This document shows, piece after piece, positions 48,433-59,969 of a stretch of DNA of 64,000 bases. This DNA is from Jacaranda mimosifolia (Eukaryota; Streptophyta; Magnoliopsida; Lamiales; Bignoniaceae): assembly GCA_018894105.1 (NCBI GenBank), contig CM032133.1:248001-312000 (forward strand). The letters are read 5' to 3'. Below the pieces are notes generated by a model that was given only the letters and a program-made list of their open reading frames with translations, was not told the DNA's origin and ran no database searches. Within the stretch, counting starts at the first letter, position 1, and each line of letters begins with the position of its first letter. Made by a program: the position numbers and the translations under genes.

Positions 48433-49105
48433 TGATGAGGGTTCGGTTTCGATGATGAATATGGATCGGGTCTGAGTCACGATCCGAGGTATGATCTTCT
48501 GGATTGGTTTGGGATTGGAATCCTGCAATCACAGCAAACGTTAGGCTAGCCGAGAGGCCATCGGCTTAGGCCCTCCGACGCTCAAGTCAGTATATATTCA
48601 ACCTCTGAAATCGGGCAGCGGAACGTAGGGGCTATTGAGTGTATGAGTGCATACCTGTGAGAGGCAAGATTGAGGGGTTTTTATATTCTTCTCCCTTGTA
48701 GGAAATGTCAGGGAAGCCCTTGGCTTACCCAACGGACCTCCAGCCTCCTGCCGGGGGTAATTGGTCAATTCCTCCGTTTGAATATTGCCAGCTGGATGTC
48801 TTTTCATACTGCAGGACAAGATGGCACACTGTTGCGGTGTTTGCTGTGTCAGACGGTGAGGGGAGGGCATGCGTCATTAATACGGAGGCATGTTGCCAGT
48901 CAACGCATTTAATGCGGTGGCAGAGTACTGTGCGGGGTTCGACTTGCGAATCGACCTTGACGAGTTGACAAAGGTCGAGTAGCTTCGAGGGCCATGGAGC
49001 GCCTTGTGGATTGATCGAACAGGGTCGACGAGTCACTTAGGTCCTGGACCGTTGATTGAGTGTTGGGCCTCGCTGATTTGGGCCATTTTTGGCCATCCTA
49101 TATCA
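48433..49105 (-). mobile_element. Solo LTR of a Tat-like gypsy family
   Basis: Ends are TG...CA (TGATGAGGGTTCGG to GGCCATCCTATATCA) with TATAT directly outside both (48428-48432 and 49106-49110). It shares with 57532-58417 and 58868-59598 the words CTCCGACGCTCAAGT, GGAGGCATG(T/C)TGCC, GCATTTAATG and GTCGAC-rich stretches. Homology places its sense strand on minus. No internal coding region is present. Confidence 0.75.
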
Positions 49106-49110
49106 TATAT

Positions 49111-49928
49111 ATATTTGTGGTTGTAGGAAAGAAAACTCCTACTAATTAATTGAATTATTACATAAGTTAAATCATAATCATAGATATCGTATAGGCATTT
49201 CATTTTCCAGGTGAACCTACGGATAAGTGATTGGAAGTGCAGGAATAAAAGAATTTATTCTAAGTTTTTGGGAATAACTTGACCAATGAGATGCAAAGAA
49301 AAATTCTATACAGCAGTTATATAATCACCGTTGTTCAGTATGTACTTGTGACCGCAAAGAAGATAAACAAAAGGAGGGTTCTATACAGCTTGCATAATTG
49401 GTGGATTACGTAGTGGGTACCTTCTAACCTGATAGCATATTATTAAGTATTGACCCAAGGCCAAGGGTAATATATATCGTTTATATTTTCCTCATCAAGA
49501 CTATGGAAGGACAAAAGTGAAGGTGGTCTCTTTCAGCACAGACCAGAGGCAAGATTCACTTTAACTTTTAAATAGATCAGTGGAAATTAGATAAGGAAAA
49601 GCAGTAGTAAAAGTGCCTGTTCATTAGGTGATGATTCTACAGCTCGACCAACCAAAGATTCAAAATATGATTCTTAATTCAAATTTTAGCTCAAATCAAA
49701 TTTAATCAAATTTGATTGAATACGAGTTAATCATACTTGTTATGTGAATAGTGTACCAGAAAAATTAAGTATAATAACACTTTTATGCAATTAGTTAAAT
49801 TTAGAATGATTTTATCATCACTAGAATGCAACATTTATTCTAAAGAATTTAACTAGACCTTTGCTAAAATTTAAAACCATATTTTGGTATTGTTAAATAG
49901 AGAAAGAGAGAGAGACTTGAAATTATTA
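49111..49928. other. AT-rich intergenic DNA, no gene seen
   Basis: No open frames with domains and no paired repeat ends found between the solo LTR and the next MITE. Confidence 0.45.
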
Positions 49929-50263
49929 GGGCCCATATATTTGGTTTCATTTTTAAAGCCCATTTTAATATTTTTATCATTCTAAAAATGAAACGCACCA
50001 CTTTCTACATATTTTCATTCAACATTATTTTCATTTTATTTTCAAAATACATTTTCTAATAATATATATCTTCTCTCAATAACCTATATATCTTCTCTCT
50101 CTATTCCATTATTTCTATCTCTTTCCATCTACAACCTACTAAAACCAACATAATCATTATTTTTCCAACAATCCATCTAAATACGAACTCATTTTCAATT
50201 TATTTTCACTAAATACTTTCTAATATTTGGAAATGATAAAAATGAAAATAAAATCAAACGCCA
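49929..50263. mobile_element. Tourist-like MITE, family A, with TTA target duplication
   Basis: TIRs are degraded: left GGGCCCATATATTTGGTTTC, right the inverse of TGGCGTTTGATTTTATTTTC. TTA flanks both ends (49926-49928 and 50264-50266). The interior is close to the copy at 5618-5951 (for example TAATAACCTATATATCTTCTC-like and CCAACAATCCATCTAAATAC). Confidence 0.78.
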
Positions 50264-50605
50264 TTAGAGGATGACGTAAGAAGAGAATTAACATGAGTGA
50301 GGAGTAGATACATCATACACATCGGAGGAAGAGGGGGAGAGGGGGTGTTGGGAAATCTTGTATTGGATGGGTATGAGTGGGATTGCATTATTGAGCAATA
50401 AGCGGTTGGAAATGAAACTGATGGCGTCCTTTGTGTGGCAACATCCACCTACTCCCCTATTTTTGGAAGGGAACTTCTACTTTAATTCCTCGGATTTGAC
50501 GCATCAACTAAATAGCATATAGCTATGCTATAGTATAGGCATACTATAGCATTACAGTGTTCAGATTATATATATATATATTAACGTGGACCACTATCAT
50601 AAACA

Positions 50606-50697
50606 TACATACATACATACATATACCATAAAAACATGCATTTGGATTAGTGTACTCTATGTATATATGTAATGAATTCATACATACATACATACAT
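50606..50697 (+). repeat. ATAC/ACAT tetranucleotide microsatellites
   Basis: Two short arrays of CATA units (about 50604-50625 and 50680-50696) are separated by unique sequence. Confidence 0.8.
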
Positions 50698-50950
50698 CAC
50701 AGATGTTGATTGTTGAGCTATGCAATTACTCTTCTGAAGCGTGAAGTGACCAACTAAGTATGTCCAACTGTCGGCCACTTATAATTAACTCCGGCCAATT
50801 CTGATTTTTGTCAAACAGAAACCAGCATGCTCCTTGTACAGTCACTGATTGGACTGAGCCTGACACTCACCCAATTAGTAAATTCACTTTCATCATTCCA
50901 TTCCATGCATCCATCCAAGTCCAACACTTGGTTCTCTATTTAGGCTTCCT

Positions 50951-51806
50951 CGATGCCGCACCCGGTGCACAGCACCGGGCCGCGGCAGAAATGGACACAT
51001 TTCCGCTTTTTATTTTTTTTATTAATTTACTTTTTTTCTTTTTCTTTATCTATTAACTTAATTTAATATTAATGATGATTAAATACATTATAAATAAATT
51101 AATTTTTGAATCAAATAAAAATTAACATATATAAAATAATATATCTATTAGTGATTTAATTTTTTTATTTGCATTTTGGATTTTATTAAATTTAATTCCA
51201 AGAAATAAATAATTAATTTAAATTTATATTTTAGTATTTATTTTGCATACAAATTAAATTTAATCAAGTGTAAAAGTGAAGTTTTTGCCCAATCAAATCA
51301 AGTCTTTAAGCCTAAAAATCCCATACCAATCAGGTTGTGAAATGTCATCTATTTTAATATATGAACCAATTATATCAAGACACTATTTGTGCAACCACGT
51401 AAAATTTAACTTCTAAAGTCAAAATCAATTCTTTTTGAAAAAACTAAATTAATTGGTATAATTCTATTAATTTAAAATGAAGAATCAAATCATTGATGTA
51501 TTTACTTGGATTCTTTATTTAATTTAATTTAATTTATTTTTAACTTTATTCAACACATTTTATAAATTTTATTTTTTTCATGTCATGATTATTTATTTAA
51601 TTAAAAAAGTGAAAATTTTAACTACAAAAACTGAATCTTGAATGTGTATTTTTAAATAATAAATTTTAAATTAAATTAAAAAAAGTAAAAAAAAGGTCAA
51701 AAAAACATATCAAGTAAAAATTCAACCAATAAAAAGGGAGAGAGAGAGAGAGAGAAATGCTGCCACCTGGTGCACAGCGCTAGGTCCAGCATCGACCAAA
51801 CCATTT
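50951..51806. mobile_element. Unclassified element with inverted ends and 15-bp flank repeat
   Basis: Near the ends, CGATGCCGCACCCGGTGCAC and the inverse of CGATGCTGGACCTAGCGCTG pair over about 40 bases. The left end also folds on itself (CCCGGTGC/GCACCGGG). Outside, CTATTTAGGCTTCCT (50936-50950) and CTATTTAGTCTTGCT (51807-51821) agree at 13 of 15 bases. The 856-bp body is very AT-rich and non-coding. A 15-bp duplication does not fit the usual DNA transposon classes, and there is no poly(A) tail for a LINE or SINE. Confidence 0.5.
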
Positions 51807-51821
51807 CTATTTAGTCTTGCT

Positions 51822-54326
51822 TTTTTACAAAGTATACACACACACCTAACATATTGGATCTACAATTGCGTGGGCGTGGGCATTTTTTGTTTTTAATACT
51901 TCACTTGGAATTGAAATACACACAAATTAAACACCCATGGAATCGAATTAGCCCATGCTTGACTTTGCTTTGTTTCTGTGTGTACTTACAAGTGGAGAAA
52001 TTGGTAGTATAGTATTTTCTTTCCAAATTTCTTTGACAAGTGTAGCCGAGGGATACTGCATATATAGAAAGAGAGAAAATAGAAGAAGTGGGCATGGGTG
52101 GTGGGGGACGCATCACCCATAGATTCTTCAACAGGCCTTGCTGCTGTTTATCATCCAAGTGGGAAATAATAAACCCGCGCCGGTTGATGATATATACATA
52201 TATATATATATATTTCTCAGTGTTCTTTATCTTTGAATTCTTTAGTCCACCGAAACGAAACAATCGTCATATACCAAATGGAGACATGTTTTAATTTGTA
52301 ACTATGGACGAGTGCCAAATGAAAAGATGATATCCACATAAACTTGAAAATATTGTTAAAACTTTTTAGGTGCCGATAGCTAGCCAGTGTTTGTTGCTTC
52401 ACATTCTATACAACAGCTGCCTATATAATTAAGCCCCAAAAGCGCAAAGTATGGTATTTTTTGCGTGTGCGCGCGCGCGCCTGTTGATCCTCTCATCCTC
52501 TGTAGTCTGTTCTATACGCATTTTCAGTTTTTACGCACTGATGTACAGAGTAGAAAACAGGGAAATAAAAGTGATCAGTAGCCACTGAATACTGTTTATT
52601 GGTACTTGCTCCTTTATCTATTCATCTCTACCTCTTCTTCTTCTTCTCCCCCACGGCCCTACATAATGCGGTTGGCACTTATTGTGTTTCTTGCCTCATC
52701 ATAGCTTTAACGCCTATCATCAGTTTGCCTCCAACAATTACTCCTTTTTTCTCAATTAATTTTCTCAACGAATTGCAAATATTCTACTGATAAAGTTGGC
52801 CAAAAGAAAAAGAAAAGAAAAAAGGAACCAGTTAAAAAAGTTGACCTTAAAAGAGTGCTCATTTTGTTCTAAATTATGTTTGGGCACTAATTTCTCTCTT
52901 TAGATTCGCATTATTGTGATGGGAAGTTTGACAAGAATCCTTCCTTGTGAATTCATTAGCACTTATTACATAATTAAAAGTACGTGAAATTTAAATGATC
53001 TGACTTGTGACTTTCCTTATTAATAGGTAGTCAGGTACGAATTAATAGCTTCAATACTGAAGAGACTTTATGCTTTGGTTTGACAGGTATTTTGACGGAG
53101 TGGTGGCCATACAATACAATATTTCTCTTTGTGAGGTAATGTTTTGTCTTAAATTGAATATTCAATTTTGACATACAGCTCTTTATGCCCAAAAGAGTCG
53201 CTATATTCATTTCTTTTTCGGGATGGAATGGCAATCAAGAGCTCTTGTTCACACGTACCATTGTCCATCTCAAAGGGACAGTTTCCCCATTAATTAAGAT
53301 TAAAATATATAATAACTTAATAACACCCATTAAACTAATATTAATTAGCGTCTATAAGAAGAAGAAGAAGAAGAAGAAGAAGATATTTTGAAATATATTA
53401 ACACCTTAGTATAACAAAAAAGGAAGAAGAAGAAGATATTTTGAAATATATTAACACCTCAGTATAACAAAAAAGGAAATATGTATATATATTTTCACTG
53501 GAGCCAATTTTAATGTTTTAATTTTTGTTCACTAGGAGTTTTAGATGGTAGTTAGAAAAGAAAGTGAAAAATATTATCTACCTTTAAAAATAGTTCTATG
53601 CTTTAGTAGAAAGATGACTTTAAATCAGACATGTGTGAACAACGATTGCTTGGTTTACATATAAAACATTATCAATGCAAGTCCTAAAGATTATATGCAT
53701 GTAATTTCTTAATACTCATATTATGGTCCAATTATATAATATCGATGTAAGTAGTTTGTGCTCAATAATAACAAAATGTAATAAAGTAAGGTATACTCTT
53801 TTTTGAGTTTTTGGATTTGAAAGCATTAATGTTAGAGAAAAAGCTGTTAGCTTATTATTAGCATCCCTCATCGTTATATTATTGTTATTATTATTATTTG
53901 GTGGTGGGTTTCCCTTTCCAAATGGATTTTCAATGAAATATTTTAGACAAGCAAACATGGAAGCCCATAATCAAGCCAGTTGGGCTTATTCCAATATGGG
54001 GCCGGGCCTATCCCTTTCCGAGCATCTTGACTTTTTCCGACGGGAACGTGCTAGCTAGGCCCTCCACAGCTCCTCCCTCACATATTGCAAATTCAAATCA
54101 CTTGTATATCAATATAGATCGGACCCATCACAAACTTGATAGATAAACTGAAGACAACCTAGAGCCATCACTGGACCCACATCGCCTTCCTAATTACAAG
54201 GTTTCTAACTAAACTAGATAAGATAGACCGGAACAAGCATAACCAAGAAATTAATGGAAATCAAACGCACACACAAGACACATACATAGACCATATGATC
54301 TTGGTACGGCTGGCCAGTTTATTCTG
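51822..54326. other. 3' flank of the second SABATH gene, no gene seen
   Basis: Contains short (TA)n, GC/GT (about 52464-52480), GAA and TTA microsatellites and one 53-bp tandem duplication. Short open frames here have no recognisable domain. No paired transposon ends found. Confidence 0.45.
53370..53476 (+). repeat. 53-bp tandem duplication next to a GAA array
   Basis: GATATTTTGAAATATATTAA and ACACCT(T/C)AGTATAACAAAAA recur with a 53-base period (53382 and 53435), following a GAA microsatellite. Confidence 0.85.
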
Positions 54327-56152
54327 CTACTGTATGAGACCGCTCCTTGACAGGGAAACTGTTACATTGATAAATTTGGTATCTTCCTTGGACATTCGAT
54401 CAGAAAGGATTTTCCTGTAATTGTCGAACAATTCATCAATTATTAATTGACCAAAGTGTTCCACCAGCAATGGCTCCGCCACGGATCTCATGCATTTCGC
54501 AACATTGTAACCATCATCGGCTATGATTGGATCCTGCGAATGGAAGCCATTGCCGCAGGCTGCCCATGTGATTTCTGAGGCCTCCAAGCGGTTGATGCTG
54601 AAGGACCCTTCCTTTTCCACTTCCTTCTTGATTTCTGAGGGAGATGGTGTGTATTGAGGGATGTTGAACGAATCTAACTTCTCTTCTTCTATCAGTCCCT
54701 GCATGTATATATATATATATATATAATATAATATAATAATTGACTCAAACTAGCTTTTTATATATGTGTACGTCTAGACTACTAAACTCTCATACTTGTT
54801 TTATTTTTTTCCAAAAGACCAAACAAGCAAACTTTTATAATTTATTTAAATGAGCGTAGACTGACTTTTGAGTCTTCTAACAACCTTAAATTAAAAAAAC
54901 TACCTTAATTTCACTTGGTGATTGTATTATATAATTCATGTCTAAATCAATTCCCACTAATCAAATTAAATTAACCCAGGGATCTTCGTTCTCTAGCTAT
55001 TCATGCATGTTTATTTTCATAATAATAATAATAAATTAGTTATTTACTTATTTTGATTGTACTATATAGACGTTAATTGCAGATAAAATATGTATTAATT
55101 AGCACCTGAGATACCATTTCCTTTAGCGAGAGGGCCAAGAGCTCCCAAATATAGCAGCACTCCTTGCTAGAAGCATTCTCAGCTTTCCTTCCCAAAATAG
55201 TTAACACCATTCTCCCACCTTCCACTACTTCTTCCGAACGACATTTCAGAAAAGTCGAAAAATCTCTTTGAAATTGCTTGTAGTATGCATTAATCACATT
55301 TGCGGGGCTAGTGCTTGCCATGTATATATTTTCTTTGTTGGTTTCCAACCCTTGAGGGACCTGATCGATATATATATATATATATATATATCATGATGAA
55401 TCAATTCAAGAATTAATTAAAATAAATTGTAAACAAGGGGATCGATGGGAGTTTTAATTAATTAATTTGGTTTAAATTAAGTTTTATTATATATATATAT
55501 ATATATGCGCTATGTACGTACATACCATGGACAGCCACATGAGACTGTAAGAAGAATGAACAAAATGCAGAGATTTTGCTGGAAAAAGCCTTCCATAAAA
55601 TGAACCGGGAACTCCAGACACAAAACAGTTGGGTCGTCGAAATCCTGCAGGTCCCATTTCCTGTAATAGTTGAGCGTGAAAGCTGGGCAGTAAGGACTGG
55701 AAAATGGAGTTGAAATCATTTCCTGGGAGATCATTCAACTGTATCTGAAATTCGGGCAACTGATGGCCGTACTTCCGGCTTAATTTCTCAACAGTTTTCA
55801 CAAACTCCATCGACACAAACAAAGTGTTGGGTCCAATAGAACAACCCAACTCTGCTATACATAAACTCTTGGGGGCCGTGCCCATGCCCTTGCTGCTGTA
55901 TAGTTCAATTATTGCTTCTTCTGTTATTGGCTTTGTTATGGATATCACTTTTCTCTGCCAATACATTCATTCATTCACCATCTAATTGATTAAATTAAAA
56001 TCAACTGATAATTAAATTTATATATATATATATATATATTAATGAATGATACGGAACATAAACACAAATACATGTACCTGAACTAAAGAGTTGCTAGCAT
56101 AACTGACGTCTCCCAATCCTCCATTCATGTGAAGTACTTGCACTACTTCCAT
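54327..56152 (-). CDS. SABATH methyltransferase, salicylic acid carboxyl methyltransferase-like
   Basis: Seen: minus-strand exons 56152-56078, 55954-55526, 55360-55106 and 54698-54327, phase 0 with GT-AG borders, give about 376 residues starting MEVVQVLHMNGGLGDVSYAS. The substrate-site segment reads SLHFVHSSYSLMWLSMVPQG (about 153-172), with Met164-Trp165. The C-terminal half (GLIEEEKLDSFNIPQYTPSP, KEGSFSINRLEASEITW) also reads as SAMT. Known: Met at this site is the mark of salicylate-preferring enzymes, which make volatile methyl salicylate from salicylate and SAM. Odd: SAM motif I reads CIAELGCSIGPN, where most relatives have [11 protein letters not shown], and residue 10 is Asn rather than Lys (Asn also occurs in other members). 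Inference: likely salicylate (perhaps also benzoate) methyltransferase; activity is not certain given motif I. Confidence 0.9.
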
Positions 56153-56153
56153 A

Positions 56154-56179
<26 letters not shown>
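56154..56179 (-). repeat. CT/GA microsatellite in the leader of the SAMT-like gene
   Basis: About thirteen CT units on the + strand (GA on the gene strand) begin two bases before the ATG. They lie between the TATA box and the start, so in the transcribed leader. Confidence 0.85.
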
Positions 56180-56184
<5 letters not shown>

Positions 56185-56231
56185 ATATATTGTGTTTCTG
56201 TGTGTGTTGAAGGACTCAGGTATCAATAGCC

Positions 56232-56240
56232 TATTTATAG
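56232..56240 (-). promoter_or_regulatory. TATA box of the SAMT-like gene
   Basis: Minus strand CTATAAATAGG, a consensus plant TATA box, ends about 80 bases before the ATG at 56152. This implies a leader of roughly 50 bases that is largely GA repeat. Confidence 0.7.
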
Positions 56241-56259
56241 GCGTTCCTCCTCCATGCAA

Positions 56260-57531
56260 GGACACACACACACACATATATATATATATACTATAAAACC
56301 AATTAAAGAACAAAATCTTTAATTTGAATCCTTAGGGATTAAATAAAAATTAGTTGAAAAAGGAAGCACTAATCGCACCCTGCCACGCCCACCTACGTCA
56401 CCTGACCCTACGCCACCACAGATCGAGTTGATTGGGAAACAACGAAAACAATAACAAGAAAAAATGAAAATGAACATCACACACGCCCCTATATATCCCC
56501 ATGCCACCACACAGGTAATTAGGAAACAAAAAAGATTATGTACATCATTTATTTCTTGTATGCGGACACCAAATTAATACACTTTCCTGGAAACAAAATA
56601 TTAAATAATCATACTAAAATCATTATCAATTTTAATTTATGTATATATAAGTGATAATTTTTTTTGAATTTTATTATAAGGATAATTTTAATTTAATGAT
56701 ATCAATTATCTATAAATTATTATTATTAATTAAATAGTAATTATAAAAAGAATGTGTTATAGAATATCATTATTTAGAACAGTAATTAATTAATACATAT
56801 TCAATGACAATTTAGTGATAATTAATAATATATATTATCATTATACATATGTTATTAATTATTAAAATTAGTGATAAGTTAAAAATAATTATGGTTTACG
56901 TAAATCATTGTAATAATAAATAAGAATTATTATATTTTTATTCATGTTATAAGTACGATCACTTTTTTACATACTTATTCAATTTATAGTTTATCAATAG
57001 TGGCGATGGTAGGCAATCATAACTTGCACCCGCAGTACGAGGACGAGGTAATGTTGCATCAGAGGAACCCCACTGCACGTCGGCCACCTGCTTTAATGTT
57101 GACGTCTCGACATGATAAAATGTGTTGCATGCACATTTGAACAAATGCGCCTATCAGCCACGAGACAAGCTGGTCCTCCATTCACACCCAACAAACATGC
57201 CAATAGGCAGTTTTTAATTATATATGTTTTTAGGATTGATTTCATTCTCCCAAAATACATACACTTTGTTTGGTTATCTCTAGAATATTTTTGAAAAAAT
57301 ATTTTAAAAGAATGTAGTTTGGAAGTTAAGATTGAAAAATGTGTCAAATATTTGTTTATGTTTTGAAAAAATGAGAAAAATAATTTGTAAGAAAAATAAT
57401 TCGTTTGGGAATATTTTGTAAGAGACATATTTTACTGTAAACGCCAAATTAATTATTTTTCAATTTATAGAATTTGTAGGGTGATATTATTTTTTTATAT
57501 AATATATACATATATATTGATGAATGGTTGT
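56260..57531. other. Upstream DNA of the SAMT-like gene, no complete gene
   Basis: Mostly AT-rich with (AC)n and (TA)n arrays near 56265-56291. A short, less AT-rich patch at 57000-57140 is open in + frame (MVGNHNLHPQYEDEVMLHQR onward, about 44 codons). It has no start context or domain I recognise and could be a captured exon fragment. Confidence 0.4.
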
Positions 57532-58417
57532 TGATATGGGGAAGTAAGACGAGCCCAACAAGCCTAATAGAACCATCCCAAGCCCAATAATACATTGGGT
57601 TAATTGACCAATAAAGGCTATCAGTCTTCCTTCAATCGATCAGATTATGGTCAAAAAGCCCACTGCTAGAGAGTCGTCCTGACCCAATGAGATCATGCAT
57701 TTGACTAGAGTGACCAGAATAGGTCGACCAGAGAGGTCATGCACTTGACCAGAGTGGGCGGATAGACCCACAGCCGCGAACATCTCGACCAGAAGAGGTC
57801 GACCAGAATATCTCGACCAGAAAAGGTCATGCACTCGACCAGAGTGGTCAGAGAGATTCGATCGGGGAGATATCTCGACCAGAAGAGGTCGACCTACGAG
57901 ACAGGAAGGTTTCTCTCACCACCAGTTGCTGTCGCATTTAATGCACTCAACCACTACTCTGCCACATTAAATATACTGACAGGCGTCTTGCCTCTGTATT
58001 AAATGTGAGATCTCCACCATATCCTAAAAGGATGTGGGGGCGCCACCTGGAAAGAGGATTTCAGATAAGGAAAATGCCTAAAAACCCTCATGCAATGACA
58101 AAGGTCCTCCCTGCAAGAGCAAGGGTACCATGGACATTTTGATCTCTTACTTGGGGCTATAAATACCCCCATTCCAGCCTTTTAAAGGTATGCCATTCTA
58201 TACTACAAAGTCCTCACTCTGCTGCTCTTTATCTACCCGACCTCATACTAACTTGAGCGTCGGAGAGCCTACGCTGAGGGCATCTCGACTAGCCTGACGT
58301 TTGCTCGTGGTTGCAGGACTTAGCCCAGGTATCTGTGGAGTTCATTTACTCGGCCAAGCAGGTCGATCCACCCAGATTCCGTCCCAATCTAGTTATATAC
58401 AACTTTTACCCTTATCA
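57532..58417 (+). mobile_element. Solo LTR of a Tat-like gypsy family with GTTGT duplication
   Basis: Starts TGATATGGGGAAGTAAGACG and ends ACTTTTACCCTTATCA. The 5-bp duplication GTTGT is perfect (57527-57531 and 58418-58422). No internal domain is present. It shares ACTTGAGCGTCGGAG and TGGTTGCAGGA-type words with the other two family LTRs, here in + orientation. An internal array (about 57715-57895) repeats CTCGACCAGAAGAGGTCGAC-like units. Confidence 0.82.
57715..57895 (+). repeat. Array of TCGACCAGA(A/G)-AGGTC units in a gypsy LTR
   Basis: Units of TCGACCAGA(A/G)(A/T)(A/G)GGTC and GTCATGCA(C/T)TCGACCAGAG alternate about ten times. They contain palindromic GGTCGACC cores. Confidence 0.8.
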
Positions 58418-58422
58418 GTTGT

Positions 58423-58867
58423 GATTGATATATGATTGTAGGGAGTGATATGTAAATAACTTTTAAATTAATGAATTTGGATTGTGTAATATTTCAAAAC
58501 TTTATATTTATTAATATAAGAATTAAATAATCATATTGTAATAGAAATTAATAATTAATTTACATAAACTAAATATTTATTTAAAAAGAAAATAATTAAA
58601 AATAGTGTATCAGCAAAATGAATACTTTTTATAAATATTCTAAAAAAATTATTAATTTATATAAAATATCAAATTATTTTATCTTTCAATTCCTGAAATT
58701 TTTATGGAAAAACAACATGATTATTAAATAAATTTTCTTTTGTATTCTAAAAATGTTAAATTGTATCCAATTTAACATTTTTTGTCAATTAATATGATTA
58801 AATTATTAATAATTTACTAAGTTTATTAAATTATAGAATAAAATTTGAATAATTTTTATAATCTATC
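58423..58867. other. AT-rich gap between two opposed gypsy LTRs
   Basis: No gene or repeat end seen. It is the continuation of the host sequence beyond the solo LTR. Confidence 0.5.
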
Positions 58868-59598
58868 TGATAAGGGTGGAATCCGCTTATAACTGGATCA
58901 GGTGATAGCTTAGGGAGGTTCAACCTTTCTGGTCGATCTGTGTATGTGATGGGGCTGAATCCTACAATCACGAGGCACTCCGACGCTCAAGTTAGTGTGG
59001 GGTCGACTAGTTATAACGAACAGCAGAGTGATGGCTTTTTATATATAGAATGACATACCTTTAGTGAGGCTGAAGGGGAGGTATTTATAGCTTTCTCCTG
59101 GTGAGAATTTGTTTGAGATGCCCTTTACACGTAAGAAGGATCCTTGTCCATGTATAAGGGACATTAGGTCATCTCCCATTCTTGTACTGTTCTAGGTGAC
59201 TGCATCTCCAGGTTTCATGGGCAGAATAGTACACTGTGGACGCACCTCCTGCCTAGTGCGACAGTATGGGTGGTACTGGGGCGGCACGCGCTATTGATGC
59301 GGAGGCATGCTGCCTATCAGAGCATTTAATGTGGCAGAGAGTTGATTCTGTGCCGAGTCGACTCGCTGGTCAGTGGCAGGGTCGACCCTACGATGAGTTG
59401 GCGTGCAGAGTAAAAGGTAGCCGAGCGCCACAGTCGAAAAGTCGACCAGCGGACCAACCCGCGGCTTGTTCGAAAAACCTGTATAACAAGTCGATCTGAG
59501 GTTGGTGGCACAATTGGGCCCTAAGGATGATATGTGCCTGTTGCTACGTCCTTGAGTCTGTGGTCTTTGGGTTAAGCCTATTAAGCTATCCCATATCA
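58868..59598 (-). repeat. 3' LTR of a Tat-like Ty3/gypsy element
   Basis: On the minus strand it starts TGATATGGGATAGCTTAATA and ends CCACCCTTATCA. Homology to the solo LTRs (CTCCGACGCTCAAGT on +) fixes its sense as minus. The G-rich tract and internal regions lie to the right, so this is the 3' LTR. The partner LTR is beyond the window. Confidence 0.85.
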
Positions 59599-59620
59599 TG
59601 AGTCCCCCCCACTCCCGAAT
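59599..59620 (-). other. Polypurine tract of the Tat-like element
   Basis: Minus strand GGGAGTGGGGGGGACTCA abuts the TGATATGGG start of the 3' LTR, the expected plus-strand primer. Confidence 0.75.
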
Positions 59621-59969
59621 GCTGAATGAGGTGATCGACGAGAAGATTGGGGAGTAAGCTTGTGCACTTACATGGGTTCATCGACGAGGGTTTTTGAAAA
59701 TCGACCCTGGTTTTGCGCATTTAATGCGGCTGTTACATTTTTGTAGGCGTGGCGCTGAACTACGATTACACTATTATTACAATTGCTTGGGTTCCCGTGC
59801 TCGGGTGCCTATAAATAGGCGTGGTTAAAGTACTCTTTTTTACTTTTATTGCGTCTGGTCGAGCTTTGAGCCCACTACTTTTCCTGCCACCATATTTTGC
59901 CTTTTTGTTCATCGATAAAGAGTAAGTCCCTTCCTTCGTTTTTCTTGGTGTTCTTTCTTTGCTGTAGAA

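Noticed and set aside
48598..49036. Several 80-103-codon frames on both strands near 48.8 kb
   Set aside because: They lie in the solo LTR 48433-49105, and analogous chance frames occur in the related LTR at 59266-59599.
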